From NCBI GenBank assembly GCA_020447005.1, contig JAGRDO010000042.1:1-60760 (forward strand): a stretch of 60,760 nt of DNA, given 5' to 3'. The notes under the pieces are model-generated. The model saw only the letters and a list, made by a program, of their open reading frames with translations. It was not told where the DNA came from and did no database searches. The translations under genes and the position numbers were made by a program. This document shows, one piece after another, positions 37,804 through 46,726 of this stretch (its first letter is position 1; each line of letters opens with the position of its first letter). This stretch comes from Paracoccaceae bacterium (GTDB taxonomy: Bacteria; Pseudomonadota; Alphaproteobacteria; Rhodobacterales; Rhodobacteraceae).

Positions 37804-39141
37804 TCAGACCATTTCCTTCCTTTTTTGATCGACGGCATCGAAGATCTCCGCGAGCCGCGCAAAACTCCCGTCAACCGTGTCAGTTTCCTTCTCGGCGATG
37901 AAGGCATCAAGAGCCGGCCACAGGCGGATAGAAAGATCGACCAGGGGATCGGATCCTGCTGCATAGAGACCGGCCTGAATCATCATTTCAGCCCGATCGT
38001 ATGCGCCGAGCACATGGCGGACACGCTGTATCAACAAATTCTCGGGGCCGGTTGCGGCGGCTGGGAGTGCCCGCGATACGGATCGCAAAAGATTGATCGC
38101 GGGAAACCGTCCACGCTCGGCTATCTCGCGGTCCAGAACGACGTGGCCGTCAAGCACACCGCGCATCGTGTCGGCAATGACCTCATCCATATTCGATCCG
38201 GCGACCAGTACCGACAGGATCGCCGTAATGTCGCCCCCTTCTGCCTTGCCCGGCCCGGCGCGTTCGGTCAGGGCGGTCAAAAGATGTGCCGTCGAAGGGG
38301 GAAATCCGCGCAACGACGGTGGCTCGCCTGCGGCCAGCGCCACTTCCCGATGGGCCTCGGCAAAGCGGGTAATGGAATCGGCCAGAAACAGGACCTGCAT
38401 CCCCTTGTCGCGGAAATATTCGGCGACGGTCATCGCTGTCCACATTGCTCTTCGCCGGATCAATGCCGATTGGTCGGATGTGGCAACTATGATGATGCTG
38501 CGCGCCATCCCGTCCGGCCCCAGCACATCTTCCACGAAATCGCGCAGCTCGCGCCCCCGCTCGCCCACCAGCGCGATTACGGAAAGGTCCGCCTCGACAC
38601 CACGGGCAAGCTGGCCAAGAAGCGATGACTTGCCGACGCCCGACCCTGCAAAAAGCCCGATCCTCTGCCCTCGGACAATGGGAAGCAAAGTGTTGAAAAC
38701 TCTGAGCCCCGTCTGAAGCCGGGCGCCAAGCCGCCCGCGTGTGGCTGGTGCGGGCGGATCGGCGCGCACCGGATAATCAACAGCCCCGCGCATCAACGGC
38801 CGCCCATCCACCGGTCTTCCAAAGGGATCGATGATGCGGCCGACCCAGCAAGGATCGGGTGCGATTTCCACAGGCCCGAGGATCTCGGCCCGAGACCCGA
38901 TTTGCAGGCCGTCAACTTCGCGGTCCGGCAGAACCGTCGCGATGCCAGGCTCCAAGGCTATAACCTCTCCCCCGGAGCCGGGCAGATCAACAAAACGAAC
39001 CCTGTCGCCAATTCGGCAACCGGCCTCGCCCAACGAAAGGGTAACCACGCCGCCGGACGCGCGAAGAACCCGAAACAACCGCCGCATCACACTGCACGTA
39101 TCAATCTCGGCCCTGAGTGCGTTCAGGTCTGGCATAGCCAT
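37804..39141 (-). CDS. fliI: Flagellar export ATPase FliI
   Basis: F1-beta-like ATPase that powers or primes flagellar type III export. The start at 39141 has AGGAGG about 5 nt upstream and gives the usual length of 445 residues; the frame continues upstream but overlaps the divergent promoter region. Walker A is AGSGVGKS at residues 165-172 in GLFAGSGVGKSSLLGQLARG. ALVGERGRELRDFVED and the VLFLADSITRFAEAHREV Walker B region are FliI signatures. It is divergent from flgB. Confidence 0.97.
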   Translation of the reverse strand: MAMPDLNALRAEIDTCSVMRRLFRVLRASGGVVTLSLGEAGCRIGDRVRFVDLPGSGGEVIALEPGIATVLPDREVDGLQIGSRAEILGPVEIAPDPCWVGRIIDPFGRPVDGRPLMRGAVDYPVRADPPAPATRGRLGARLQTGLRVFNTLLPIVRGQRIGLFAGSGVGKSSLLGQLARGVEADLSVIALVGERGRELRDFVEDVLGPDGMARSIIIVATSDQSALIRRRAMWTAMTVAEYFRDKGMQVLFLADSITRFAEAHREVALAAGEPPSLRGFPPSTAHLLTALTERAGPGKAEGGDITAILSVLVAGSNMDEVIADTMRGVLDGHVVLDREIAERGRFPAINLLRSVSRALPAAATGPENLLIQRVRHVLGAYDRAEMMIQAGLYAAGSDPLVDLSIRLWPALDAFIAEKETDTVDGSFARLAEIFDAVDQKRKEMV

Positions 39142-39187
39142 TCTGGCCTCCTTTTGTTCCGCATTACTCTTTCTAAAGGAATCGGGG

Positions 39188-39202
39188 TTAAGGCTTGATT
39201 GA
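39188..39202 (+). promoter_or_regulatory. CtrA-like box between fliI and flgB (TTAA-N7-TTGA)
   Basis: TTAA and TTGA half-sites with 7-bp spacing lie 21 bp before flgB in the 82-bp fliI-flgB divergent gap. One base departs from the consensus. A GAATC (CcrM-type GANTC) sequence occurs next to it. Binding is inferred. Confidence 0.4.
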
Positions 39203-39223
39203 AAGCTCGGAGGAGAAGCCCCG

Positions 39224-39613
39224 ATGTTCGAAAAACCAGACGTCATGTCACTGGCCGCGTCGCTGGCAGCCCATGCCGCTGCCCGACAGTCGGCCATCGC
39301 CCGGAACGTGGCGAATGCAGATACACCAGGCTATCGCGCCCTCGATCTGCCCGACTTTGATAAAACTTATCGCTCCGAATCCGGCGCTGACATGCGGCAC
39401 ACCCGCGCCGGACATGTCGGCGGCGAGGCGGATTCTATGCAGATTGTTCCGCCCGAGATCAGCGCACGCGGATCGCTATCCCCGAATGGCAACAGCGTTT
39501 CCCTTGAAACCGAGATGGTAAAGGCCGCCGACGTCCGTCGGGAACATGACATGGCACTCGCCATCTACGGCAAGTCCATATCGATCCTGCGCGCAAGCCT
39601 TGGACGCAGATAA
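39224..39613 (+). CDS. flgB: Flagellar basal-body rod protein FlgB
   Basis: Proximal rod protein. The 129-residue protein has the rod-family N-terminal motif RQSAIARNVANADTPGYRA and the C-terminal helix DVRREHDMALAIYGKSISIL. It opens the flgB-flgC-fliE-fliQ-flgF-flgG-flgA-flgH operon. Confidence 0.96.
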   Translation: MFEKPDVMSLAASLAAHAAARQSAIARNVANADTPGYRALDLPDFDKTYRSESGADMRHTRAGHVGGEADSMQIVPPEISARGSLSPNGNSVSLETEMVKAADVRREHDMALAIYGKSISILRASLGRR

Positions 39614-39625
39614 GGGGGCAGATCC

Positions 39626-40018
39626 GTGAGCGACTTTTCAAACAGCCTCTCGATCGCGGCGAGCGGGATGGAAGCGCAGGCGATGCGCCTTCGCCACGTG
39701 TCGGAAAACATCGCCAATGCCGACACCCCTGGATATCACCGCAAAACAACAGCGTTTGAATCGGTTCTGGAGCACGGGCAGGCGACCGGAGCTGTCCGTC
39801 TTGGTGACGTTGAACTCGATCAGACCGAACTGACCCGTATTCTCGATCCCGGCCACCCGATGGCGGATGAAAACGGCTACTACGATGGCTCGAATGTCGA
39901 TCTGGTGGTCGAAATCGCTGACGCGCGCGAAGCGCAGCGCAGCTATGAGGCGAACCTCAGAATGTTCGACCAGGCGCGGCAAATGTCGCAAAGCCTGCTC
40001 GATCTTCTGCGCCGATAA
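39626..40018 (+). CDS. flgC: Flagellar basal-body rod protein FlgC
   Basis: Proximal rod protein, 130 residues, GTG start at 39626. SLSIAASGMEAQAMRLRHVS followed by NIANADTPGYHRKT is the N-terminal motif. The C-terminal helix contains NVDLVVEIADAREAQRSYEA and ends SLLDLLRR. It lies between flgB and fliE. Confidence 0.96.
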   Translation: MSDFSNSLSIAASGMEAQAMRLRHVSENIANADTPGYHRKTTAFESVLEHGQATGAVRLGDVELDQTELTRILDPGHPMADENGYYDGSNVDLVVEIADAREAQRSYEANLRMFDQARQMSQSLLDLLRR

Positions 40019-40035
40019 GAAGGAGGAAACCCAGA

Positions 40036-40335
40036 ATGGATGTGAAAACCTCATTTGCGGCCCAGAACTATGCTCAGGCCCGGGCGGCCACCAAACCGTC
40101 GCAGAATGCGACGGGGCCGACCGGTGCCGGCGATGCCTTTGCCAAACTGGCAACAGATTTTGCGCAGACGCTGAGCGCGGGAGAGGAGACCGCAAAGGCA
40201 GCAATGATCGGCGGGGCGGATCCACACGCGTTGGTCGAAGCACTCGCCGCCAGCGAACTCGCCGTCGAAACGGCGGTGACCGTTCGCGACAAGGTCGTGG
40301 AAGCATACCAGGAAATTCTGCGGATGCCGGTGTGA
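40036..40335 (+). CDS. fliE: Flagellar hook-basal body protein FliE
   Basis: Small MS-ring/rod junction protein of 99 residues. The C-terminal half (DPHALVEALAASELAVETAV and VVEAYQEILRMPV) is the conserved FliE pattern. The stop codon overlaps a possible GTG start of fliQ (40332). Confidence 0.93.
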   Translation: MDVKTSFAAQNYAQARAATKPSQNATGPTGAGDAFAKLATDFAQTLSAGEETAKAAMIGGADPHALVEALAASELAVETAVTVRDKVVEAYQEILRMPV

Positions 40336-40337
40336 TC

Positions 40338-40604
40338 ATGCAGGAAGCGGTATTTTTCGACATCCTGCGCCAGGGACTCTGGATAGCGGTCGTGATCGCT
40401 GCACCCTTGCTGGGGGTTGCCTTGGTCATGGGCGTGGCTATCGGGCTTTTTCAGGCGTTGACCTCGGTTCAGGAGATGACACTGACCTTCGTGCCGAAAG
40501 TGGGCGCGATGCTCATCGTGTTCTGGGTATCGATGACTTTCATGTCGGGAATGCTCGTATCGTTTTTCTCGGACAGTATCATTCCGTTGATTGCGGGGTC
40601 ATAG
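40338..40604 (+). CDS. fliQ: Flagellar export gate protein FliQ
   Basis: Small inner-membrane subunit of the type III export gate. The start at 40338 gives 88 residues (a GTG at 40332 would overlap fliE by 4 nt). Two membrane helices are visible (ILRQGLWIAVVIAAPLLGVA and MLIVFWVSMTFMSGMLVSFF). The conserved connecting segment GLFQALTSVQEMTLTFVPK is diagnostic. It is in the rod operon, away from fliP and fliR. Confidence 0.95.
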   Translation: MQEAVFFDILRQGLWIAVVIAAPLLGVALVMGVAIGLFQALTSVQEMTLTFVPKVGAMLIVFWVSMTFMSGMLVSFFSDSIIPLIAGS

Positions 40605-40608
40605 AGCC

Positions 40609-41328
40609 ATGGACAACGCGGGCTACACGACGCTGAATCGCCAGGCTGGCCTGATGGCCGAAATGCGATCTGTGGCGAACAACATCGCCAATATTTCGAC
40701 CACCGGCTTTCGCAAGGAAGGCGTCATCTTCGCCGAACACCTTGCGGATCTTGAAGGCGAAGAGCCATCGCTGTCGATGGCGACTGCGGAAGGACGGATC
40801 ATCAACCTCAGCCAGGGAACGTTGGTGCAGACCGGCGGAAGCTTCGATCTTGCGATCGAGGGCGACGGGTTTTTCATGATCCAGACGCCAAAGGGTGATC
40901 AGCTCACCCGCGCCGGTGCTTTCACCCCTTCACCTGAAGGTGAACTGGTAACGGCCGACGGGATGCGGCTTCTCGATGCCGGCGGCGCGCCGGTTTTCGT
41001 TCCGACGGATGCCGGTCCGATCGCCATTGCCCAGGACGGTACGGTTTCGGTCTCGGGCAATCCCGTGGCCCAGATCGGCCTTTTCGTTCCCTCCGACCCT
41101 TCGGGTCTGGTCCATGATGGTGGCACAAGGTTTACTTCGGTAGTCGGTGTGGAACCGCTAGAGAATGGCCACATATTTCAGGGCTTTCTGGAAAACTCCA
41201 ACGTCAATCCGGTTTCCGAGATTGCGCGGATGATCGAAGTTCAGCGCGCCTATGAGATGGGACAGGGTTTTCTAGACACCGAGGATCAGCGCATCCGCTC
41301 GGTCATTCAGACACTTGGCAGAACATAG
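40609..41328 (+). CDS. flgF: Flagellar basal-body rod protein FlgF
   Basis: Rod protein of 239 residues; the start at 40609 is 4 bp after fliQ. MDNAGYTTLNRQAGLMAEMR and NNIANISTTGFRKEG at the N-terminus are FlgF signatures. The C-terminus NVNPVSEIARMIEVQRAYEM is the rod C-terminal helix. It precedes flgG. Confidence 0.95.
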   Translation: MDNAGYTTLNRQAGLMAEMRSVANNIANISTTGFRKEGVIFAEHLADLEGEEPSLSMATAEGRIINLSQGTLVQTGGSFDLAIEGDGFFMIQTPKGDQLTRAGAFTPSPEGELVTADGMRLLDAGGAPVFVPTDAGPIAIAQDGTVSVSGNPVAQIGLFVPSDPSGLVHDGGTRFTSVVGVEPLENGHIFQGFLENSNVNPVSEIARMIEVQRAYEMGQGFLDTEDQRIRSVIQTLGRT

Positions 41329-41338
41329 GAGCTAACCC

Positions 41339-42124
41339 ATGCGTGCATTGCAGATTGCGGCGACCGGGATGAGCGCCCAGCAGATGAGGGTAGATGTCAT
41401 CTCCAACAACCTCGCCAACATGTCGACCACGGGTTACAATGCCCGCCGCGCAGAATTCGCCGACCTTCACTATCAGCAACTGACCCGGCCGGGCACCGTA
41501 AATGCCAGCGACGGCACGATCGTGCCGACGGGGGTTCAGATTGGCCTGGGTGTCCGGCCGACGGCGGTGACCGTCAACGTCGCTCAGGGCTCGCTCTCGG
41601 CGACTGGCGGTGATCTCGATGTGGCGATCGAGGGAATGGGATTTCTTGAAGTCACCCTGCCTTCCGGGCTTTCGGCCTATACGCGCGACGGCGCTTTAAA
41701 GCGCACGGGGGACGGGCTTATCGTGACATCGGACGGGTACCAGGTTGCGCCTGGCATTACTATTCCGTCGGATGCGCGCTCGCTTTCAATAAATGCGTCG
41801 GGCGAAGTCTACGCCTATTTCAATTCTCAGGTGCAGCCACAATTGCTTGGCCAAATCACGCTCGCCGGTTTCACGAATGAAAAGGGGCTGGAAGCGACGG
41901 GGTCGAACCTCTTTCTTGAAACAGCGGCTTCGGGTCCGGCCACGATCGCCGCGCCAGGGGAAAGTGGGCTTGGAACCTTGCGGCAAGGGTTTCTGGAAGA
42001 CAGCTCGGTTGATGCCGTACGCGAAATCACCGATCTGATCGAAGCCCAGCGCGGATATGAACTGAATGCCAAGGTCATTACCGCCGCTGATCAGATGCTT
42101 GGCGCGACGACCCAGGTCCGCTGA
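41339..42124 (+). CDS. flgG: Flagellar distal rod protein FlgG
   Basis: Main component of the distal rod, 261 residues. MRALQIAATGMSAQQMRVDV followed by ISNNLANMSTTGYNARRAEF is the FlgG N-terminus. SSVDAVREITDLIEAQRGYE is the C-terminal helix. It overlaps flgA by 1 nt (TGATG). Confidence 0.97.
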   Translation: MRALQIAATGMSAQQMRVDVISNNLANMSTTGYNARRAEFADLHYQQLTRPGTVNASDGTIVPTGVQIGLGVRPTAVTVNVAQGSLSATGGDLDVAIEGMGFLEVTLPSGLSAYTRDGALKRTGDGLIVTSDGYQVAPGITIPSDARSLSINASGEVYAYFNSQVQPQLLGQITLAGFTNEKGLEATGSNLFLETAASGPATIAAPGESGLGTLRQGFLEDSSVDAVREITDLIEAQRGYELNAKVITAADQMLGATTQVR

Positions 42125-42561
42125 TGCGACGTCTCATTTCAGCCGCAGGTCTTGCAGTCCTCGCCCTTCACGGAAGCCCTTTGAGGGCGGATACCGTGCT
42201 TGCCGCCCGCACACTTCGTCCGCAAACCGTAATCAGCCCGGCAGATCTGGTTGTCGGGACCGAAGACATCCCGGGCTTCGCTTCGTCGCCGCAAGAGGTG
42301 ATCGGATTGGAAACCCGCATCGCGATCTATCAGGGCCGGCCGATCAGGCTGTCAGACCTTGGCCCGCAGACAATCGTGTCAAGAAACCAGATCGTGGAAC
42401 TTCGGTACCGCGCCGGAGGCCTGACGATAACGGTTGAAGGGCGGGCCCTCGCTTCCGGAGGTGTCGGCGAACGGATCAGGGTCATGAACCCCGCCTCACG
42501 TGCCAGCTTTTTCGGAACAATTGCCGAGGATGGTTCCGTCTGGGTTCAAACCGACAGTTGA
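42124..42561 (+). CDS. flgA: P-ring assembly chaperone FlgA
   Basis: Periplasmic chaperone for FlgI. The 145-residue protein has a signal peptide (MRRLISAAGLAVLALHGSPL). The SAF-like domain includes TVISPADLVVGTEDI, and the C-terminus has ASGGVGERIRVMNPASRASF. This is the short form of FlgA common in alphaproteobacteria. It is cotranscribed with flgG and flgH. Confidence 0.9.
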   Translation: MRRLISAAGLAVLALHGSPLRADTVLAARTLRPQTVISPADLVVGTEDIPGFASSPQEVIGLETRIAIYQGRPIRLSDLGPQTIVSRNQIVELRYRAGGLTITVEGRALASGGVGERIRVMNPASRASFFGTIAEDGSVWVQTDS

Positions 42562-42574
42562 GAGGAGATCGTTG

Positions 42575-43300
42575 ATGAGAGTGATACTTGTTGTAGGGCT
42601 TTTGCTATCCGTGGCTGGTTGCAAGAGGCTTGACCAAGTGGGCAAGGCGCCGGCCTTCACGCCCGTGGAAAACGGCAGCGAGTATTTTGCCATGACAAGC
42701 CAGGGTCTGCCCTCCGAGCTTGCCCCGCGTGGCAGAACCGCGTCTTCGTCGCTCTGGTCCGGAGCGCCAGGCTCGCTGCTTGGCGACCGGCGGGCAAGAA
42801 ATCGCGGCGATATTCTTACTGTCTTGATAGAAATCGATGACAAGGCTGAACTGTCAAACTCGTCTGGCCGGTCTCGTTCAGGTGCCGAAGGCATGGGTAT
42901 CCCACAGCTCTTCGGTATCCCTCAGAGGATCGACGAAAAGCTCCCAGCGGGGGCCAGTATTGGAAACGCCGTCAGCGCAAACTCATCCTCTGCTTATCAA
43001 GGGGACGGATCGGTCTCGCGCAAGGAAAAGCTGACCCTCAAAGTGGCGGCGACCATCGTTGAAGCCCTTCCAAACGGTGTTCTTCGCATCAGGGGATCAC
43101 AAGAGGTTCGGGTGAATTTCGAGGTTCGGGAATTGGTTGTCGACGGCTTTGTCAGACCCGAGGATATCTCGCGTCAGAATTCCGTAACATACGACAAGAT
43201 TGCCGGAGCCCGGATTTCCTACGGCGGCCGGGGCCAGATCACTGACGTGCAGCAACCGCGCTATGGCCAACAGGTCGCTGACGTGTTGCTTCCGTTCTGA
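42575..43300 (+). CDS. flgH: Flagellar L-ring protein FlgH
   Basis: Outer-membrane lipoprotein forming the L ring. The start at 42575 (GAGGAG upstream) gives 241 residues with a lipoprotein signal ending SVAGC. SSLWSGAPGSLLGDRRARNR and GDILTVLIEIDDKAEL are FlgH signatures, as is RVNFEVRELVVDGFVRPEDI. It lies 11 bp before a fliL-like gene. Confidence 0.95.
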   Translation: MRVILVVGLLLSVAGCKRLDQVGKAPAFTPVENGSEYFAMTSQGLPSELAPRGRTASSSLWSGAPGSLLGDRRARNRGDILTVLIEIDDKAELSNSSGRSRSGAEGMGIPQLFGIPQRIDEKLPAGASIGNAVSANSSSAYQGDGSVSRKEKLTLKVAATIVEALPNGVLRIRGSQEVRVNFEVRELVVDGFVRPEDISRQNSVTYDKIAGARISYGGRGQITDVQQPRYGQQVADVLLPF

Positions 43301-43311
43301 AAGGGCTGCTC

Positions 43312-43839
43312 GTGGGCAAGATACTCCCAATTCTCTTGGCAATGTTCGGGCTCGGCGCCGGCAGCGGTGCCGGCTATCTTTTGCGGCCACCACCGGCGGA
43401 GGAGGTCGTCATCGACCCCGGCGAAAACGGCGGAGCCGAAAGTGAATCTCACTCAGCCGGAGACATGGAAGCACACGGCGAGACATCGCACGCAGAAACA
43501 GATGATGGCCATTCCGCGCCCGAATTCGTCAAGCTGAACAATCAGTTTGTTGTACCCGTTGTCGAAGGTAACGACGTGACCGCGTTGGTTATTCTCTCGA
43601 TCAGCCTGGAAGTGACGCCTGGCTCTACGGAAGCGGTTTTTCAAAGGGAGCCGAAGCTGCGCGACGAATTCTTGCAAGTCTTGTTCGATCACGCGAATAC
43701 GGGTGGATTTAGCGGAACTTTTACATCATCAAACAACATGGAAGTGCTTCGCGGTGCGCTTCTTGAGGCCGCCCGCAAGTCGCTGGGGCCGACTGTGCGC
43801 GATGTCCTTATCATCGACTTCGTTCGTCAGGACACCTGA
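43312..43839 (+). CDS. FliL-like flagellar protein (second FliL paralogue)
   Basis: A 175-residue single-pass membrane protein, GTG start at 43312. One N-terminal hydrophobic segment (ILPILLAMFGLGAGSGAGYL) is followed by an acidic, His-rich linker at about 40-70. A periplasmic C-terminal domain ends RDVLIIDFVRQDT, resembling the FliL ending. FliL associates with stators in other bacteria; this copy is distinct from the FliL at 48442. It is the last gene of the flgB operon. Confidence 0.7.
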   Translation: MGKILPILLAMFGLGAGSGAGYLLRPPPAEEVVIDPGENGGAESESHSAGDMEAHGETSHAETDDGHSAPEFVKLNNQFVVPVVEGNDVTALVILSISLEVTPGSTEAVFQREPKLRDEFLQVLFDHANTGGFSGTFTSSNNMEVLRGALLEAARKSLGPTVRDVLIIDFVRQDT

Positions 43840-44021
43840 TCCAGTCACGTCTGGTCGATCGACCGGATCGCACTGTCTTCGAAACCTCGTGTCGTTTGGG
43901 TTGCGACGTTGTCCCCGGCTTTGTTCGGCATGAGCGAAACACTGGGTCAGAGATTGACAGGTGCCGGGGTGAAGGTCTTGGCGAGTTCGAACCGCCACGG
44001 GTTAACCGGAGAGTAAATCAC

Positions 44022-44345
44022 TCGAATGATAAGCCCTTTGACAAAGTTGGAATGCACCCCGCTTGCCCGGCCGAGCTTCGCCAACGCGGTGTTCGGCTTT
44101 TCTGAGGGAAACGCGCGGACTACGGCGGTGACAGCGCGTTCTGCAAGGCGATTGCGCCGAAGCTAGGGTGTTCACTCGACGGGCTGAGCGTCTGGTATCA
44201 GCAGGCCGCACGTGCCGTCGGGTAATGCGGTAGGCTGACGAGTGCCGAGACGGATAGGATCAAGGAACTGAAGCGGAAAGTCCGGGAACTGCGTCAGACG
44301 AGCGAGAGGCATTGCCACGTTGTTCGGCGGGATCGTGCAGGCTAG
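44022..44345 (+). pseudogene. Degenerate IS3-family OrfA transposase relic
   Basis: Fragments of an IS3-type OrfA are readable but in different frames. NDKPFDKVGMHPACPAELRQ with RGVRLF begins at about 44022. After a frameshift comes AFCKAIAPKLGCSLDGLSVW YQQA, then a stop codon, then LTSAETDRIKELKRKVRELR. These correspond to the helix-turn-helix and leucine-zipper parts of OrfA. Frameshifts and stops make it non-functional. No OrfB or terminal inverted repeats were seen. Confidence 0.8.
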
Positions 44346-44388
44346 CTGTTGATGGACGGATGTTCCGTCGTCAGTGCTGTGCCAGTAG

Positions 44389-44983
44389 GGTTTTCGTTCC
44401 CTTCGCGAGATCATCGCTTATGCCGTGTAGGCGAATTACCGGCCCGCGATGGGCGCGCAAGAGGTCGAAGATCTTCTGGCCGGCATTTTGCCGATTGCGT
44501 CCGGCGCGACCGGTCGCGTCCAGATCGACAAATGGCATGTAGACGAGGTCGTGATCCCGTTCAACGGCGTGAAATACTGACCTTGGCGCTTTGTGGACGC
44601 CAATAGAGACGCGCTCGGCACCCTTCTTCCAACGCGCCGAGATGCCAAACCCGCCCGGTGCTTGCTGAAAAGGGTAACCCGCGTGTCGTGATCACGGATA
44701 AGCTGCGCAGCTACTGAAGGTCGGTTTCCGCACTGACGCCGATCGGCGCGCGCATAAGGGATTGAACAATCGAACTGAAGGATCCCAGAGGCTGCCCCGA
44801 TAAGGCGAGAAACTGATGGGGTGGTTCAAACCGCCCTGACAGGCTCACATGTTTCTGGTGGCACTGTACCAGATCCACTCCATCTTTCGTCCCCGCAATC
44901 AACTTTCCACCGTCGCGCATCATCATGCCGGGGCTGACACATTCGACTTTGGGAATGGCAATGCCGCCGAAATGACCGCGTGA
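44389..44983 (+). pseudogene. Degenerate IS6-family transposase relic
   Basis: Directly after the OrfA relic, a nearly full-length DDE transposase of the IS6 type can be followed through in-frame stops (TAG at 44428, TGA at 44578 and more) and at least one frameshift near 44680. Recognisable pieces are REIIAYAV, DKWHVDEVVIPFNGVKY, RFVDANRDALGTLLPTRRDA, VVITDKLRSY, HKGLNNRTEGSQ and AHMFLVALYQIHSIFRP, ending AAEMTA at 44980. The three presumed DDE residues (in DEV, TDK and NNRTE) are still there, but the gene cannot be translated. It sits between the convergent fliL-like and fliP genes. Confidence 0.85.
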
Positions 44984-45085
44984 CGGACGGAAGATCCACC
45001 CTTTGCATCCACCCCAAAACAACTTGGGCATGCCTCAGACAGGCCTGCGCCAAACTGATGGAGAAGCGAGGTTTCAGATCACGGG

Positions 45086-45847
45086 CTAGAAATAACTTCT
45101 GACAAGGGCGCCCGAAATCAGAGACCAACCATTCGCAACGACAAAAAACGCCAGTTTGAACGGCAGCGCTACAACCGCCGGAGGAACCATCATCATGCCC
45201 ATCGACATCAAGACGGCAGAGACGACCAGATCAATGATCAGAAACGGAAGGAAGATCAGGAAACCAATCTCAAACGCGCGCGCAATCTCGGATAGCATGA
45301 AACTTGGAACCAGCAACGAAAGTGGGGCCGATGCAGTGTCGGTTATTCCTGCAGTCTCGGGACGCAGATCTGCAAGTGAAGCAAAGGTGGCGATATCCAC
45401 GCGCTGGGACATGAACATCCGAAACGGAGAGATACCGCGGTCAAATGCCGTCGAAAGATCGATCGTTCCGGCGATCAGAGGTGAGATTCCGTCTGCCCAC
45501 GCGGCCTGAAATACAGGTTCCATGATGAACCAGGTCAGAAACAGGGAAAGAGATACGATCAGCATATTGGGAGGCGACTGTTGGAGGCCGATGGCCTGGC
45601 GCAAAATTGAAAGCACCGTAACGATAAACGGAAAACAGGTTATCATTACTGCAAGGCCCGGTGCCAAACTGAGCACGGTTACAAGCGCTATCAGAAGAAA
45701 GGATTGTCCGGACAGGGTCTGACCGCTGACTGTCAGGTTCAGTTCCTGACCGACAGCAGGTAGGGCGATCATCGCCAGTCCCATGCCCGCGAGCACATGT
45801 TTGACGCTTGTTTTCAGACGCTCCGGGAATTTCGATCCGGCTTTCAT
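45086..45847 (-). CDS. fliP: Flagellar export gate protein FliP
   Basis: Core inner-membrane subunit of the export gate. The 253-residue protein has an N-terminal signal sequence (about 1-33) and four membrane segments. ITCFPFIVTVLSILRQAIGL followed by QQSPPNMLIVSLSLFLTWF and LVPSFMLSEIARAFEIGFLI are the PROSITE-type FliP signatures, as is MSMGMMMVPPAVVALPFKLA. The start overlaps the fliN stop by 4 nt. It is the last gene of fliF-fliH-fliN-fliP. Confidence 0.97.
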   Translation of the reverse strand: MKAGSKFPERLKTSVKHVLAGMGLAMIALPAVGQELNLTVSGQTLSGQSFLLIALVTVLSLAPGLAVMITCFPFIVTVLSILRQAIGLQQSPPNMLIVSLSLFLTWFIMEPVFQAAWADGISPLIAGTIDLSTAFDRGISPFRMFMSQRVDIATFASLADLRPETAGITDTASAPLSLLVPSFMLSEIARAFEIGFLIFLPFLIIDLVVSAVLMSMGMMMVPPAVVALPFKLAFFVVANGWSLISGALVRSYF

Positions 45848-46131
45848 TCCAGCCCGTCTCTCAGATCGGCGATATCTATAAGCCGTACGGCAAGTTGCCC
45901 CGCCTGGTCGCCGTCTAGTTCTGTAAGCTCGCCATGTGCGATCAGCCGATCACCGACATAGAGATCGACAGGATCGTCCACACGCTTATCAAGCGGCAAC
46001 ACGGCATCGCGCTTGAGCCTTAGCAATTCGCGAACAAGTGGTCTGGCGCGGCCGACCGAAATGGTGATCTCAATCGGGATTTGATTGAACGGGCTGGATT
46101 CGGCGGCAATTGGCTTGATGTCATCAGGCAC
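45844..46131 (-). CDS. fliN: Flagellar motor switch protein FliN
   Basis: C-ring subunit with a SpoA domain. A GTG start at 46131 is chosen because AGGAG lies about 7 nt upstream and the overlap with fliH is then only 8 nt; the in-frame ATG at 46149 lacks a clear site. The 95-residue protein is almost only the SpoA domain: PIEITISVGRARPLVRELLR, DPVDLYVGDRLIAHGEL. It is shorter than enterobacterial FliN, which has an extra N-terminal region. Confidence 0.9.
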   Translation of the reverse strand: MPDDIKPIAAESSPFNQIPIEITISVGRARPLVRELLRLKRDAVLPLDKRVDDPVDLYVGDRLIAHGELTELDGDQAGQLAVRLIDIADLRDGLE

Positions 46132-46726
46132 GAGCTTTCTCCTCGTCATGTTTCCGAATCTTGAAGAAGGATGAAACCGCAGAGGCAATGGCGGTAATCA
46201 CGCTATCCAGATCAATGCGGGCTTCTTCCTGCTCGAAGCGCAGGTAAACCTGACCCTCGCCGAGCGATGGTTCATCGCAAAAAACCAGAGGCACCGGCGA
46301 GTTGGCTATCAGCATGTCTTCCAGAGCATCCCGATTTACCGGATTCGCAACCACCTTTATCGGCTCATCGGCAAGGTCCCGTGCCATCGGGATCAGGTGC
46401 TCAAGAACCATCTGTCCAAGCGATTGCCTTGCGATCGCCGGCAACACCTTGCCGACCATATCCTGCAGCAGCGGTTCCAGAGTGGCGAGAACATGCGCGT
46501 GCGCCTCTTGATAGGTGAAGGAAAGGTCCTGAAGGTTTTGGCCAAGATCGGCGCGCAGCCGCGAGATTTCCTTATCCTGCGCAATGGTTGCGTCTTCCCA
46601 ACCGGCGGAATAGCCGCCTTCGTATGCCGCCAGTCGGCACTCCTCCAGTTCGACCTGACCAAGCTCGATCCGTTCCTCGGTCATGTCTGTAAGCTCAAAC
46701 ACTTCGAGTTGAACCCGTCTTGCCAT
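46124..46726 (-). CDS. fliH: FliH-like flagellar export ATPase regulator
   Basis: Predicted peripheral protein tethering and inhibiting FliI. The start at 46726 (AGGAG, 9 nt spacing) overlaps the fliF stop by 4 nt. The 200-residue protein has an N-terminal region with the Glu/Tyr-rich stretch RLAAYEGGYSAGWEDATIAQ, a central helical region, and a C-terminal domain resembling FliH/V-ATPase subunit E. Sequence identity is low as usual for FliH; the position between fliF and fliN supports the call. Confidence 0.78.
   Translation of the reverse strand: MARRVQLEVFELTDMTEERIELGQVELEECRLAAYEGGYSAGWEDATIAQDKEISRLRADLGQNLQDLSFTYQEAHAHVLATLEPLLQDMVGKVLPAIARQSLGQMVLEHLIPMARDLADEPIKVVANPVNRDALEDMLIANSPVPLVFCDEPSLGEGQVYLRFEQEEARIDLDSVITAIASAVSSFFKIRKHDEEKARA

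Noticed and set aside
37693-38628. 311-codon plus-strand open frame opposite fliI
   Set aside because: Antisense to the conserved ATPase domain of FliI and without recognisable features.
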